In this document: positions 1 to 10,935 of the stretch, one piece after another
Position numbering within the stretch: the stretch's first letter is position 1
Layout of the letters: every line of letters begins with the position of its first letter
Assembly (NCBI GenBank): GCA_024305745.1
Contig: JAHRBS010000002.1
Span: forward strand, 124,001-188,000
Direction: 5' to 3'
Origin: Polyporus tsugae
Lineage: Eukaryota; Basidiomycota; Agaricomycetes; Polyporales; Polyporaceae
Length of the DNA stretch: 64,000 nucleotides
Notes under the pieces: generated by a model
The model's database searches: none
Seen by the model: only the letters and a program-made list of their open reading frames with translations
What the model was told of the DNA's origin: nothing
Program-made: the position numbers and the translations under genes

Positions 1-1491
1 TTGCCTGGATTCGGCGACAACCCTCATGAATGGGCGGTCGACCGTATCCTGTCGCACATCGGACGGGGCACGGAAGCGGAGTTTGAGGTGCAATGGTTGA
101 CGGGTGATGTCACTTGGGCTCCGTATGCCGACGTGAAGCACTTGCAGGCCTTGACAGGGTATTACAAGGCTCTTGGCATCCCAAGTGTGCGTCAGCTGCG
201 TGATAATCAGACAGCCAATACCGACGTACCAGCTTTGTCTTGTGCAAGCGATAAGGACACCCCGGTTAGTTTTTCGATTGGGGCGGCATCGGTGACATTT
301 GTTGGCTTGGAGGGCGCATACAGCGCGTTTGAGGGTGGCAGCACGGCTGGCACTGGAGCGATGGCTCAGTCGCAGTCTCCTATAATGTGGGGTGGGGGTC
401 AGTACATGTACACAACTCCTGTTTCTTTTCCCCCTGTTGTCAGCATGCCTCCTCCTCATCCTTGGACAGCAGACAACACCGTGCGCTGGTCGCAGTATGC
501 CAATGCATTGTACGCGTGGCTTGGTCGGCGAGGCCCGCACCCCGGTAATCCTCCTCGCGGGTACTGCAATCACTACAAGGTCCATAACCCGCACGCTCCG
601 TGCCCGGAGGACTTTCGTGATCAGGCTCCCGTCGCGCCTCAGCCGGCTATCGCACCTCAGCCTGGTGCTCCCCATCCGAACGCACGACTCGATGGTCCGG
701 GCATTCAAATGTCAGACAGCTCGTTCGACTCATGGATGGCTCACACGTCGATGTTGAACACGCACCTCGCTCGTCTCGCGTTCAAGACGACCCAGATCGT
801 CGCACGTACTGCGAACACCGCGCCTGCCGTGCAGGCCCTCCCTCTGGTCTTCGCTCTAGTCGCACCGCGCACGATGCTTCCCCCTTGGCGAGGTGGTCCC
901 TCGGCTGCAGTTCAGCGGGGCGGCTTTGTCAGTGGTTTCCGTGGAGGCTGTGGTGGTTTCCGTGTTGGGCGGGGCGGATTTCGAGGCGGCATGGGTGGAG
1001 GACATGGCCGCGGCGGCCACATGCACGGTGGTCATCATGTCAGTGGCGTCCAGGCTGTGAGGGCTGGTCTTAACCAGGCCCAGCCGGGTCGGGCTGCACA
1101 GGTTGCTGCGGCAGGACATCCTATGGTCGCAGTCGCTCTTGCTGAGCGCATTGGAGGTCCTGCGGGACTGCCAGCTCATCGTGGTCAGAAGAAGGACCGC
1201 AAGCGCGGGCAGAAGGGCGGTCAGAAGCCCGACCGTGGGGAACTGAGCAATGGCCCCACGCCTGGTGGTGAGTCGCAGTCGAATGAATTGACCGCGCACC
1301 TTGTGGCTCAACTCGCCGCGATGTTCGGACGTGTAGCCGTCGATGATGACGATGCGGTGTCCTTGGGTTGGAGGTCTGAGAATGACGAAGAACATGACAT
1401 CGACTTGGAGAGGCCTGAATACCGCCCAGAGGACGAGGAGCCGCGCACGCTCACACCAGATCCTGTGGATGAACCAATGAGATGTGCTTGA
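1..1491 (+). CDS. Chromodomain and RGG-rich protein, 5'-truncated by the window edge
   Basis: The open frame runs in from the left edge with no ATG, so the true start lies outside. About residues 10-60 form a chromodomain-like fold (VDRILSH, FEVQWLTGDVTW, then KHLQALTGYY); chromodomains bind methylated histone tails. The middle is proline-rich, with W..Y.NALY and a short C/H cluster (GYCNHYKVH, PCPEDF). About residues 295-345 are a Gly/Arg RGG tract, followed by a basic KKDRKRGQKGG patch and an acidic tail, which suggests nucleic-acid binding. Agaricomycete genomes hold many proteins with this layout, often beside mobile elements; the transposase-like gene 2.2 kb downstream fits that. Function beyond chromatin or RNA binding is not known. 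It could be a degenerate retroelement protein, but no reverse transcriptase is visible. Confidence 0.6.
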   Translation: MPGFGDNPHEWAVDRILSHIGRGTEAEFEVQWLTGDVTWAPYADVKHLQALTGYYKALGIPSVRQLRDNQTANTDVPALSCASDKDTPVSFSIGAASVTFVGLEGAYSAFEGGSTAGTGAMAQSQSPIMWGGGQYMYTTPVSFPPVVSMPPPHPWTADNTVRWSQYANALYAWLGRRGPHPGNPPRGYCNHYKVHNPHAPCPEDFRDQAPVAPQPAIAPQPGAPHPNARLDGPGIQMSDSSFDSWMAHTSMLNTHLARLAFKTTQIVARTANTAPAVQALPLVFALVAPRTMLPPWRGGPSAAVQRGGFVSGFRGGCGGFRVGRGGFRGGMGGGHGRGGHMHGGHHVSGVQAVRAGLNQAQPGRAAQVAAAGHPMVAVALAERIGGPAGLPAHRGQKKDRKRGQKGGQKPDRGELSNGPTPGGESQSNELTAHLVAQLAAMFGRVAVDDDDAVSLGWRSENDEEHDIDLERPEYRPEDEEPRTLTPDPVDEPMRCA

Positions 1492-2150
1492 TTCGGACTT
1501 TTGTTTTCTTCATTGGGTTGATTCTGATTTTGTCTTGCCGTCTGCGTGGTTGGGTTAGCTGCGAGTAGGACTCCTTTACACGAGTTCTGGAGGGCGGGTG
1601 TAAGGGACCAGCACTTCCCCCTTCCGCATACGGCCTCATTTCCCTTTTCGGATACTCGTTATACGTACACTCACTTACTTACGATCGCACGTTCCTTTAT
1701 CTCCTTATCTCTCATGTGTTTCTTTCGTTCACCCTTGTCTCTTGGTTACTGACACCCTCGGACTTCTTGGCAGTCCCTCGATACTCGTACCGCTATATAC
1801 ACTGGATGTATCCACCCTAGCAGGCTAGCTTTTGAGATACGACGACTCTTGCCTACTCACTTGTCTCGTCTCGACTCTCTCGTGTCATTCGACGACTTCG
1901 ACTCAGCCTTCGCTTGCGCTCAAAGCCACCAGCTCGCCTATCGAAGACGCCGATAGCTCACAACGCACCACCCGGCGCTGCTCTGGTGGATGGGTCGAGT
2001 ATACTAAGGATGGTTGCCGTCTCCCAGGAACAAAACAATCCTCGACATCCAAGCAAAGAAGAGGGCAAATATAAAACACCGTGAGCAGTGTTGGTCCGCT
2101 ACACCCTGGCTGCTCTCGGATAGGACGCTCAGCTGCACGCTACTTACAGC
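1492..2150. other. Intergenic, no gene recognised
   Basis: Only short open frames without recognisable motifs occur here. Pyrimidine-rich tracts and a TATA-like CTATATAC near 1791 are present. The region may hold the lost promoter and 5' end of the broken GH43 gene that follows. Confidence 0.4.
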
Positions 2151-2159
2151 ACCTCCTCC

Positions 2160-3326
2160 ACCCCTCAAGTCGTCAGGAAGGTCCTCTCTATCCTTTCATC
2201 CTTCGCATCCCTCGCGGCCCTCGAATCCATTTACTGGCAGCAGTGCGTATCTCTCTCCAAGACCCTGGTTTGCTTGTACTCTATTGATACCCTTTGCAGA
2301 TAACATAATTTTGCGTGACCCGATGATCTCGTACAGCGCCGCAACCAAGAAGTACTTCGTCTTCGCCACTGCTTGTAACCACATCGAGATTTTGACGTCC
2401 CTCTCCCTCCATGGGCCCTGGACGAAGGCCGGTTCCGTCCTCCCGAACTGCACCATCATCAAGGACATCACGCCGGCTTGTGGGCTCCTGATGTGCACCA
2501 CATCCAGGGAAAATACGTGCTCTCTCGTCCCTCGGGAGCCAGAACTCAGCGATCGGCATCGCCACGAGCCCATCGATGGAGTTGGGGTCATGGACGGACC
2601 ACGGTGCGGTCATTAGATCCAAGAGCGGCGCTGCATTCAACTCTAGTACGACCTGCATTCCGCATTGGCTCCATACCACTGGCTTGCCCTTGTTCTTCTC
2701 CCTTGTTCTCGACGTCTGACGTGTTTCACCTTTGTATAGTCAATCCGAACCTAGTTGTTGACTATGATGGCGAGCTCAAGCTTGGCTTCGGCTCGTGGTG
2801 GGGCGGCATCTACCAGTGAGATGGAAAGTCCCCCGGGCACACACCTAGCGGGCGGCAATGAGCGTACGGCTGAGGGTGGCTTCACTTACCGCCTGCGAGC
2901 TCTTCCTACTGGTTCCAGTTTTTATCCGACGGCATCACCCCCCTCCAGGGTGTATGTCTCTCCCTCCTTCCCCCTCTTCCTTGCCAGCTTGTGCTAATGC
3001 AAATTGCAGGGCATAGGCGACATCGCGCCCTGCGGCCGGAGTGGAATACAAGGTACGCATGGGGCGAGGTCCGAGCGCATCGGGGCTGTTCATCGACCAG
3101 TCGGGCGACTCAATCACGGAGGGCACCACCACCGGCACGCTCGTCCTTGGCTCGCATGACAACGTCTACGCCCCCGGCGGTCAGAGCCTGTTGCGCGACC
3201 AGGCGAGCAACCGGGATGTGATCATATATGTACCACTACGTAAAGAACGATGACTTCGGGGGCCTGTCATACCTGGGGATCAACTACGTGGACTTCTCGA
3301 GCGGGTGGCCCGTTGTTGTTGACTGA
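2160..3326 (+). pseudogene. Broken GH43 arabinanase-like glycoside hydrolase
   Basis: Pieces of a GH43 (endo-1,5-alpha-L-arabinanase-like) protein appear in order but in changing frames. They are a signal-peptide-like stretch (about 2180-2215), NPFTGS, then after an intron at about 2235-2300 LRDPMISYSAATKKYFVFAT. Next come LWAPDVHHIQGKYVL, GSQNSAIGIATSPSMELGSW, DPNLVVDYDGELKLGFGSWW, EGGFTYR, and finally VKNDDFGGLSYLGINY, ending at a TGA at 3324. The RDP and APDVH motifs carry two of the three acidic active-site residues expected in GH43. Introns at 2646-2739 and about 2949-3009 still have good splice sites. Frames change near 2220, 2475, 2525 and 2818, so no intact protein can be made. Decay looks recent because the peptide segments remain well preserved. 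The functional homologue would be a secreted enzyme acting on pectin-derived arabinan. Confidence 0.75.
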
Positions 3327-3642
3327 GGTTGGCTGGCAGTGTGAACATATTCTTATCGGATACTGTTTAGTTCTTGGTTGAATGCAAACCTGCGCATCGG
3401 AAGGTCAGTTGCGTTGACAGGATAACTTCCCACTGTGCTCGGTTAGCCAAGATATCTTAGTGCCCATAGGCATTGCTAGCTCACGCTACACTGCCAGACA
3501 AGCCGCAGGGGAAATCCACTGGATTTGGGTGAATTGTAGATATCGTGTGATGCTTCCCGTGGTATACCAGTAGTCAACAAGATGTGTGGAATCCAGCTGA
3601 TTAATTTGGGGGATTCTGGAGATTGGGCAGTTGGGGCGTGAT
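3327..3642. other. Intergenic between GH43 pseudogene and transposase-like gene
   Basis: No coding signal is seen. It contains the presumed upstream region of the transposase-like gene. Confidence 0.4.
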
Positions 3643-3650
3643 TATATAAA
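3643..3650 (+). promoter_or_regulatory. TATA box of the transposase-like gene
   Basis: TATATAAA lies 84-91 bp before the predicted ATG at 3734, a normal spacing for a fungal core promoter with a short 5' UTR. The surrounding DNA is not generally A/T-rich in this way. Confidence 0.5.
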
Positions 3651-3733
3651 CAGAGAGATCACCTGATCAATCGAAGGAGTTCAAGGCCACAAGGTCGCCG
3701 TGAAACAAGTGAGGACTCCGTACATTTGCAGAT

Positions 3734-6700
3734 ATGCCGCCACAGAAACAACTTGTCAACCCACAATGTATGAGGCCCTTTACTACTAGCACAGAAAAGT
3801 CTAACAAGATACAGTCTTCACTCACAACCCCTACAAGGACCAGTGGAGATGTAATGTTTGCCCACAGCCGCAAAAGTCCCTCTCCCTCGCCATCGCCGTC
3901 CGACATGAAGACACTGCCAGCCACATATACGAAGTGCGCATGCGCGACGCAATGGACGACATTGAACCCTTCTCCCTTGCACCTCATCATCCTCACCATC
4001 CCGACCCTCCCATGAACACGCACTCAGGGGCACCGACACCGACAGTCACATCACTATCCAGAGATGACCAATGGCTCTTGTTGGCAAGCGAGCCCGTGCC
4101 AACCCCGACTACTAAGCCTGTGTCAGACTACTCCGGACCTCGCCGTAGTAGCTTACCAGCTGTTCATGGTCCTGCTCTGTTGCACGATGCTCCTGATCAA
4201 ATCTACGACAATTGGAGTGGGTTATTGGCTCACAACCGACCAGAGCAAGACTTACCAATGGACGATGACATCCTCCAAGAGGCACTAGCAGCTCCGATGA
4301 ATGCAGCGGAGGTCGCAGCGTTGAAAGCAGAGGGACCTCCACATTCTCAGGGCTTGGACATGGGTTCCAACGGAGCAGAGGAACTCCTGGGTGCGTAATT
4401 TCATTTCTATAACAGGCATAAGTGTGACATTCAGCACCAGGGGAAGGACCGCATTACATGAACGCGCACCTCAGCCAGAAGAGCTATTGGCCATGGGAAG
4501 ACAAGGCTGTGAGTTTTTGTGCAGACCCCTTAACTATGTTTCTTACACTTTGGACAAGCGGTGTACGATGGGTGCACTCCGAGCATTCCCTCGCGCCTTG
4601 TTCTCCGAGAGCGAGCTCGAGGGTGTCCGGTGGTTTGCTCATGCGAACGGTGTCCCGATGCTCCCTAGTGTCAAGATGGTTGAGCGCGAGCGGGAGGAGA
4701 TTACCAAAATAGTGGGATCAGGCCCACGCACATATTTGTCGAAGCTGGGTAAGGTTTACGCGATGGCTACCTTGGCAGTCATGCTGGCACATGTGAGTCA
4801 TCAGGCAAGAGCGACCGGAAGTTAGCAAGACTTACGTGGGTGCGCAGGAGTTCGCCAACCCCATGGTGATGGCGAATCTGCAGACACTGCCGGAGAAAGG
4901 AAGCAAGATGTTTGGCGAGTGCGCGCAAGGGGAGCGCTGGGCGTCGGAGGTTGACCCAAACCTGGCAGGCCCGATGGTTCGCGCTGCTGACGGACGCGAT
5001 TACTTCGTCAACGAGCTCGCGATGGTGTCACACGACGCACCTGGTGATTGCTTTCCCGTGGTCATTCGACGGTGGTACCGGAAAGGGGACGGAGTATGGG
5101 CATCCATGAGTCTGGTGCTTATCCGTGACGACCAACCCGGGTTGGTGGTCAACGCACGAGAGGGTAGCCAATTTGAGGTTTCATTGTCTTCAATGCGTTA
5201 CTGCATCGAAGACCTCATCGTGCCTCCTCTGTTCACACCAAGCTATCTGCCATCTCCTTCAATCATTGGTGGGTACATCTTCTGCTCATCCTTGGCCAAC
5301 AAGTTGAGTTGGATGTCAATAGGCATGCTGGTCGAGGAAGGGAAGCCAATCTCACCCTGGGAGTTTCCCATCCGGAGTGAGTGGCGAGAAAAGGCGCATG
5401 GGAGAAGAGTAGTTGGATGCCCATTGTGGCTGTATTGCGATGACACATCGGGGAATACCAGCAAGAAGTGGAATAAGCATAACTCACTCCTGTTTACTCT
5501 GGCCGGCCTTCCTCGCACCCTCATCCACCTCATGTACAACATCCATTACCTTGCGACATCGAACATTGCGCCGCCTCTGGAAATGATGGAAGCACTGGTC
5601 GAACAGCTCTGGTCAGTGCAAATCATCGCCACATCATGGACGGAGGACTTACATTTGACACACGAGCAGCGAGGCACGAAGGGATGGAATCGCGGTGTGG
5701 GATGTACTAGCGAAGGAGCACGTGCTTGTGATTCCGTGGATCCTCGCCTTCCTTGGCGATAACCCGATGTCCAGCGAGTTCGCGTCGCACATTGGTATGC
5801 AAGGGAAGTGCTTCTGTAGGAGGTGCAAGGTGAAGGGTTCAGACGCGAAGAATAGGGCTGAAGGGGCGGCGGGGGATCAGGAGAGGTTGCGAGAATTTTT
5901 GGACGTACGTTGGCCCACCGTGTGGTGCTTTTCTAGACTCTTAACAGCCTGCGACAGGACTCATCTGAGGTTCGCTGCAAAGAGGATACATTATCCTCCC
6001 TGCATGCCCAGCTCGAGCAGACCCTCGGTGGTGCACCAAGTGGGGTGGATGAGATGGCGACAGAGTCAGGCGTCAAGGACAAGTACTTTGCGCAGTACAT
6101 CACGAAGCTTCAACAAACTGTGAATGATGTGTGCAAACGTCAGAAGGTGGCCCCACCGCAGCAGTTAAGCAAGACGGAGGAGATTTGACAGACATTACGG
6201 GAGGTTCGGGCGAGTATGCCGGCAGACCTCTTCAACCCTACATTGCGGATTCCAGGTGAGTCTCGAGTAGGGACTAGTGGCGGGTGTTTCATCAGCTCAC
6301 ATTGCGAGGTGGGTAGACTTCGATGCGAATGCAGACACACCTTTTGAGGTGCTTCACGTTGTGCTGCTCGGTGCTGTCAAGTACTTCTGGCGCAATGCAG
6401 TCTCCCGAATCGACTCTGATGCCAAGGAAGTCCTGATTGCACGGCTGAATAGCGTCATCACACACGGTCTCGGTATTCCAAACATCCGCGGGGAGACACT
6501 GGTGCATTTTGCAGGCTCTCTGGTAGGAAGGGACTTCAGGGTAGTTTTGCAGGTTGCCCCAGTGGTGCTGTATGGTCTTCTACCCCCAGAGGCATACGAG
6601 GCATGGTTGGCTTTGTGTCGGCTTGCACCACTGATATTTCAACCTATTATCCACGATTTCCCCGCATATGAAGTGAGTCCGACACTTGATCACAGGATGA

Positions 6701-8013
6701 TTGATATGAAACAACATACCCTGACAGAGACGACTCAAAAATGGCATTGAGGACTTCCTCACAGCGACAGCCCTGTGGTCGACACAATGGTTCAATAAAC
6801 CGAAGTTTCATCTCTTCCTACACTTGCCATTCTATGTGCACCGGTTTGGACCCACGCTGCTTTACGCCACAGAGGGCTTCAAATCTTTCAATTTCCTCAT
6901 CAGATTGCGAAGCGTGCACTCAAACCGTCACGCACCGAGCACCGACATCACCGAGGCATTCAGCTTTCTGCATGCTGTTCGTCATCTCGTCAGCGGAGGC
7001 TTCGTCTTTGTGGCATGCAGCGGAGCAGCCACAGTCAGAGAGTGGTGTCAGGCGGGAACTGGGGTTCTTTTGCTAATGGACGACAAAATCTTCCGCCATA
7101 TGATGGGAATGGATGGGATTTTCAAGACCGGAGATGTCGGTCAGTATGTGCATAGAAGAACTCCTCATAGTCACTCACCTCCTACTGCCCAGATCGTGTT
7201 CCTCTGCTGTTCAAAGATGCGAACATCAGATTCCAGCTCACGCGCACAGCTGAGTTGGGATTTCAACACCATGCACACCTTTCGCCGAACGTCCTGCGTT
7301 GCCAGGGTCTGTACATCGCAAACGGTGACCTCGTCCGACAAGGCGGGTGGATTTTCTATGCGTCTTCGACCACGTCCCAGACGCAATGCGGGCGTGTCGA
7401 CGAGATACTGCTTCGTGCAAATGACAGGGCGCCATTTGGCCTGCTGGTCTGCAAATCGGAAGTAGGGAAGATCCCAGAGTTGCCATATCGTTTCCCTTCC
7501 GTGACACCAAGGGAGAGGGACTACAAGTTCATATCAGTTCTGGTCAGTTGCGCTCGAACAGAGACTGGCTTGATAAGCTAATATAGGGCCCTTCTCACCG
7601 TACAGGACATCCTCGGGACAGTTCACGTGTTCCACAACTGTGCCCGGCATCATTGCCATCCAGAACGCACCAGACTGGTGATGCAAGAACGTCGTGAGAC
7701 ATCCCTCCTCACTTTGCAGATCAAGCATACGAACGATACCAATTTCATCCTCAACCTCGGCCAACTCCACAACACCTCTCTCCTTTCCCTGTTCCGACCG
7801 ACTGAACGCTACCCCGGCCTCCCTCGAGATGAGCTGGTTGAACGTGCGGTGGCCCACCATATGCAGATCCTTGCTGACGCCGCCCAAAAGAAGATAGATG
7901 CCGTGCTGAAGAAAGCCCAGGCTACCCAGAGGAAAGCGGAGGCCGCCCAGAAGAAGAAGGATAGAGAGGACCGTAGGGCCCAAAAGAACCCAGCTGGTGA
8001 GACCGCACAATAA
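3734..8013 (+). CDS. Transposase-like mobile-element protein, 11 exons, one in-frame TGA
   Basis: Splice sites and phase give exons 3734-3767, 3815-4390, 4441-4508, 4559-4792, 4848-5611, 5670-5904, 5958-6255, 6296-6672, 6728-7139, 7193-7542 and 7606-8013, in all 1252 codons. The N-terminus has a zinc-finger-like WRCNVC followed by LAIAVRHEDTASHIYEV. The middle has DNPMSSEFASHIGMQGKCFC with a CRRCKVKG knuckle, then FEVLHVVLLGAVKYFW. The C-terminal part has WFNKPKFHLFLHL, HRFGPTLLYATEGFKSFN, HSNRHAPSTDI, RHLVSGG and a Lys-rich tail. I recognise this as a large multi-copy Agaricomycete family, probably derived from DNA transposons; I cannot assign it to a named superfamily. A TGA at 6186-6188 interrupts the frame between KTEEI and TLREVRASMP. 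A phase-0 GT-AG intron at 6120-6191 would remove it, but that stretch looks like family coding sequence, so a recent nonsense mutation is more likely. Terminal repeats were not found. Confidence 0.75.
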
Positions 8014-8795
8014 GAGAGACACGTCAAGCCATGGGGGGAGGGCAAGAAGGCGGCCGTGGGAGTGCCGCATGTTCAGACGCACACGTCAAGCGACTGCGTC
8101 CAGCCGAGCCGGGCCAGCTGCAGCGAAAGGTGAGGCCTTCAACCTCCAATTGAAGTGGTCGACAGGCAGGTCTCATGGACATCGTACAAGCAGATACTTG
8201 TCAGAACAGACATGCCAAGGACACATTGTTCCCCGGAATGACGTCTTTAGCAGCACTGCACAGATGGGAGTGTTTAATGTTGCGGAGCGCTGTGACACTG
8301 CTCGTCACAGCCCCCCAAGCGAGAATGTTGCCCGTTGGGGTTTTCCAACCCTTCTTCCCACTTGTCCTTCCCCATAGCTCACATGTTCTTCTCCTGGGTC
8401 TCCGACATCTGCCCTGTTTAGTCTTGTATGTCATACTACACCGTTACACTTTGCTGGTTGATATTATTCACGTCAAGGAGCTGTTACTATGCAACAACAC
8501 CGGCTGCCTACTGGTCCAACTCTACAATATGTCGGAGACTGCAAGACCCTTCACACTCCCTTTGACTATTCTGCAGAGGGAGAGGGCAGCGCATTTGAGG
8601 GCTGCTCATGCATAAACTCACTATAAGGTGTGCCATATTTTTTTCATAATCATGCCAGCGCTGTTTGGCGGGGCAGCAAGTCGTCAGAATGGCGATGTTA
8701 TGCTTTTCGAAGGTTACACGCACTGTGAAAGTGCCTGCCACCTGTGAGTGTCGAACAAGCGCCCTGTGAGAGCACCGCGATTGCTCTCTGGTGCA
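8014..8795. other. Intergenic; possible lost C-terminal tail of the preceding gene
   Basis: Just past the TAA, another frame encodes an Arg/Gly-rich stretch (about 8020-8130). It may be a former basic tail of the transposase-like protein cut off by a frameshift. The rest shows nothing recognisable. Confidence 0.3.
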
Positions 8796-10610
8796 ATGCA
8801 GGCACCAGAGAGCGACCGCATATTGACGCCCGCCGACTTCGTCTGCCTTTCTCCATTGACGACCATGTCACAACCGATGCACCCTCCTCCGCCCACCCCA
8901 GGCCCAATTCGTGTCCATCGTCCTCCCTTTTCTGACGGCATGGACTCAAACAATGTACGGTATCACCCGTACGGTGCTCGTAGCGGCACCCCAGCCCCCC
9001 CCGGCCCTCTTGGGCAGAACAATGAAAATTGTCCGCCCAACGCTGGGACCCATTCATTCTCCCCTTCACCATTTGCCGGTAGCACGCAGCACACGGAAAA
9101 CCCCCGAGCAAGTACCGGACTTCGCCGCTGGTCGTCCATGTCAACGTTCGGCGACCTGCTCTCTCATGGCTTCGGCGACGACTCGATGTTCGGTGAGGAA
9201 CGTCGCGCCCTCCCAGATGCCATGCTTAGCAAGACGAACCGTCTCCTCGAGCAATTCGACCTCTGGTCGGATAAAGACAAGGTCTACCACTTTGTAGAGG
9301 TGACTGTCTCTCTCGTGTCACCTGCATAAAAATTTGCTAACATTAACATGATGCACAGCTGCCATCCCAGGACCGTGAGCTTGTCATGTACCTCAGCGTT
9401 CTCAAGCTGCAGGCACAGACCCAGTCGCAGACCGTGCTCTTTGATGAGTTCCGCACGGAAGTCCTTCAGCTCAAGAAATATGTGAGCGGCAACTGGGTGC
9501 CGAGCAAGGCCCAGGAGGTAAGCATGGTGGCCGCCACCTTATATACCTCATTCACAGCAATTCATAACTCCGTTTCCCTCAGGAACTACTCTCCCAGCTC
9601 ATTGGCCACTGGCTCATCAAGCCGCTGCGCTCATATGACAAGATTTATGCCCGTGTTAAGGTCCGTGTCATCCCTCACGTTATCCTCACTGTTTATACCT
9701 AGTACGCTGACTTATCCTCTGCCTGCTCTGGCAGAACTTTGTGCACCTCCGAGCGGAGTGGCTCCACCTCGGGGTGTATGTCACTGATCCTGTGGCGCGC
9801 ATTGTGGTTGATAAGTACCTCCAAAGGATTGCTGGGGAAATGAAGGGTGCCTTTCGGAAGGAGGTAAGCTTGTATTTTCCTCCAACATGATGTCCCATAT
9901 GTACTGATGGACCGGGAAGATTATTGCATCTATAAAAGAGCCGGAGCCGCTGGAAGACTTCGCGCGTGCGATGCTTAACAAGTACCATTGCCCAGTCGTA
10001 CCAAGTGAACCACCTCGCGACATCCTGGCTACTCTCGCGTACCTGGTAAGCACATTCTCACCCATTCTTGCATGTGAAGAACACAGCCGTGCTAATGCAT
10101 TGTGACAGCGCCAGGTGGCCGCGGAGTGTCAGGCAGCCCCCAATGACTCGTCCAGATACTGGTGTCGCATTGAGACGGCCTTGACTGAGTTGTACCTCCC
10201 GGACAAGAACGGCGAGGACCGTGCATCCGACCGCTGGAAGCTGTACGTACATCTCCATTTGTTCTCGTGTATCAGCCCCTTACATTGTTTGCAGCTGGGA
10301 AGACCGCCTCATCGCAGAGGATCAGGCAAAATATAGCGCCAATGTCCAGGGCTCCCGTCTTGCATATGCCACCTCGCGTGATGCATTAGCGGAGTCTAGT
10401 TCCGGCCAGCAGACCAACCCCCTTCCAGGCGTCCCTGATGAAATGTGCACGCTCGCTAGCGCTTCGAACGAATCCAACGCAACGACGCCGATGTTCAGCC
10501 TGGTCGGGGCAAGCGCGGTCCCGGTGAATATTCCGGCGCATGCTATGGATGGCAACATTGAGCTCTCTTCGCTTGGGGATGTAGCTAGTGCTATTGAGAA
10601 CAGCTTGTAG
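8796..10610 (+). CDS. Mobile-element-associated protein of unknown function, 7 exons
   Basis: Seven exons fit in phase: 8796-9299, 9359-9517, 9583-9660, 9735-9863, 9920-10045, 10109-10242 and 10295-10610, giving 481 aa from the ATG at 8796 (a second ATG at 8865 gives MSQPMHPPPPTPGP). The N-terminal 120 residues are Pro/Ser-rich and probably disordered. The conserved core begins near DKVYHFVELPSQDREL and includes a coiled-coil-like YLSVLKLQAQTQSQTVLFDE. It continues with KGAFRKEIIASIKEPEPLEDFA and a polar Ser/Thr-rich tail. No catalytic motif is visible. Similar proteins occur in many copies in mushroom genomes, often near the transposase-like family upstream. Same strand and close spacing suggest a co-mobilised partner, but this is inference. 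Confidence 0.65.
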
Positions 10611-10884
10611 AACCATATCACAATTGTACTGCATGAATAATCATTGTCTACTTATTCTACCAATCCAAAATACGAGCGAGCGTGGGGCCCAGTGTGAATG
10701 GTCGGCCTGCAGACAGTGCACGGTTCCCTGCCTGATTAGGGTTAGGGCGTCATCGTAAGCCCCATGACTCATCACGCCGTGGAATTCCACAAGTCTTGTT
10801 GGCTACTGGTAGGCTTGAAGTTTCGCCCTGGTTTTCCACTGGTCGACTTTCCACCGGATTTCCACTGCGGCTTGTCTGGCAGTG
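10611..10884. other. Intergenic before the F-box pair
   Basis: No gene is seen. It holds the promoter of the first F-box gene. Confidence 0.4.
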
Positions 10885-10890
10885 TATAAG
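10885..10890 (+). promoter_or_regulatory. TATA-like box of the first F-box gene
   Basis: TATAAG lies 46-51 bp before the ATG at 10936 in otherwise mixed sequence. The second F-box gene has no equally clear element at this distance. Confidence 0.4.
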
Positions 10891-10935
10891 TACGGCCATC
10901 TTGCAAACGTTGAGCGTACCGCATCGCCACCAAGA

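Noticed and set aside
8175..8615. 146-codon hydrophobic frame after the transposase-like gene
   Set aside because: Leu/Val-rich stretches arise from T-rich noncoding DNA; no start context or homologous segment.
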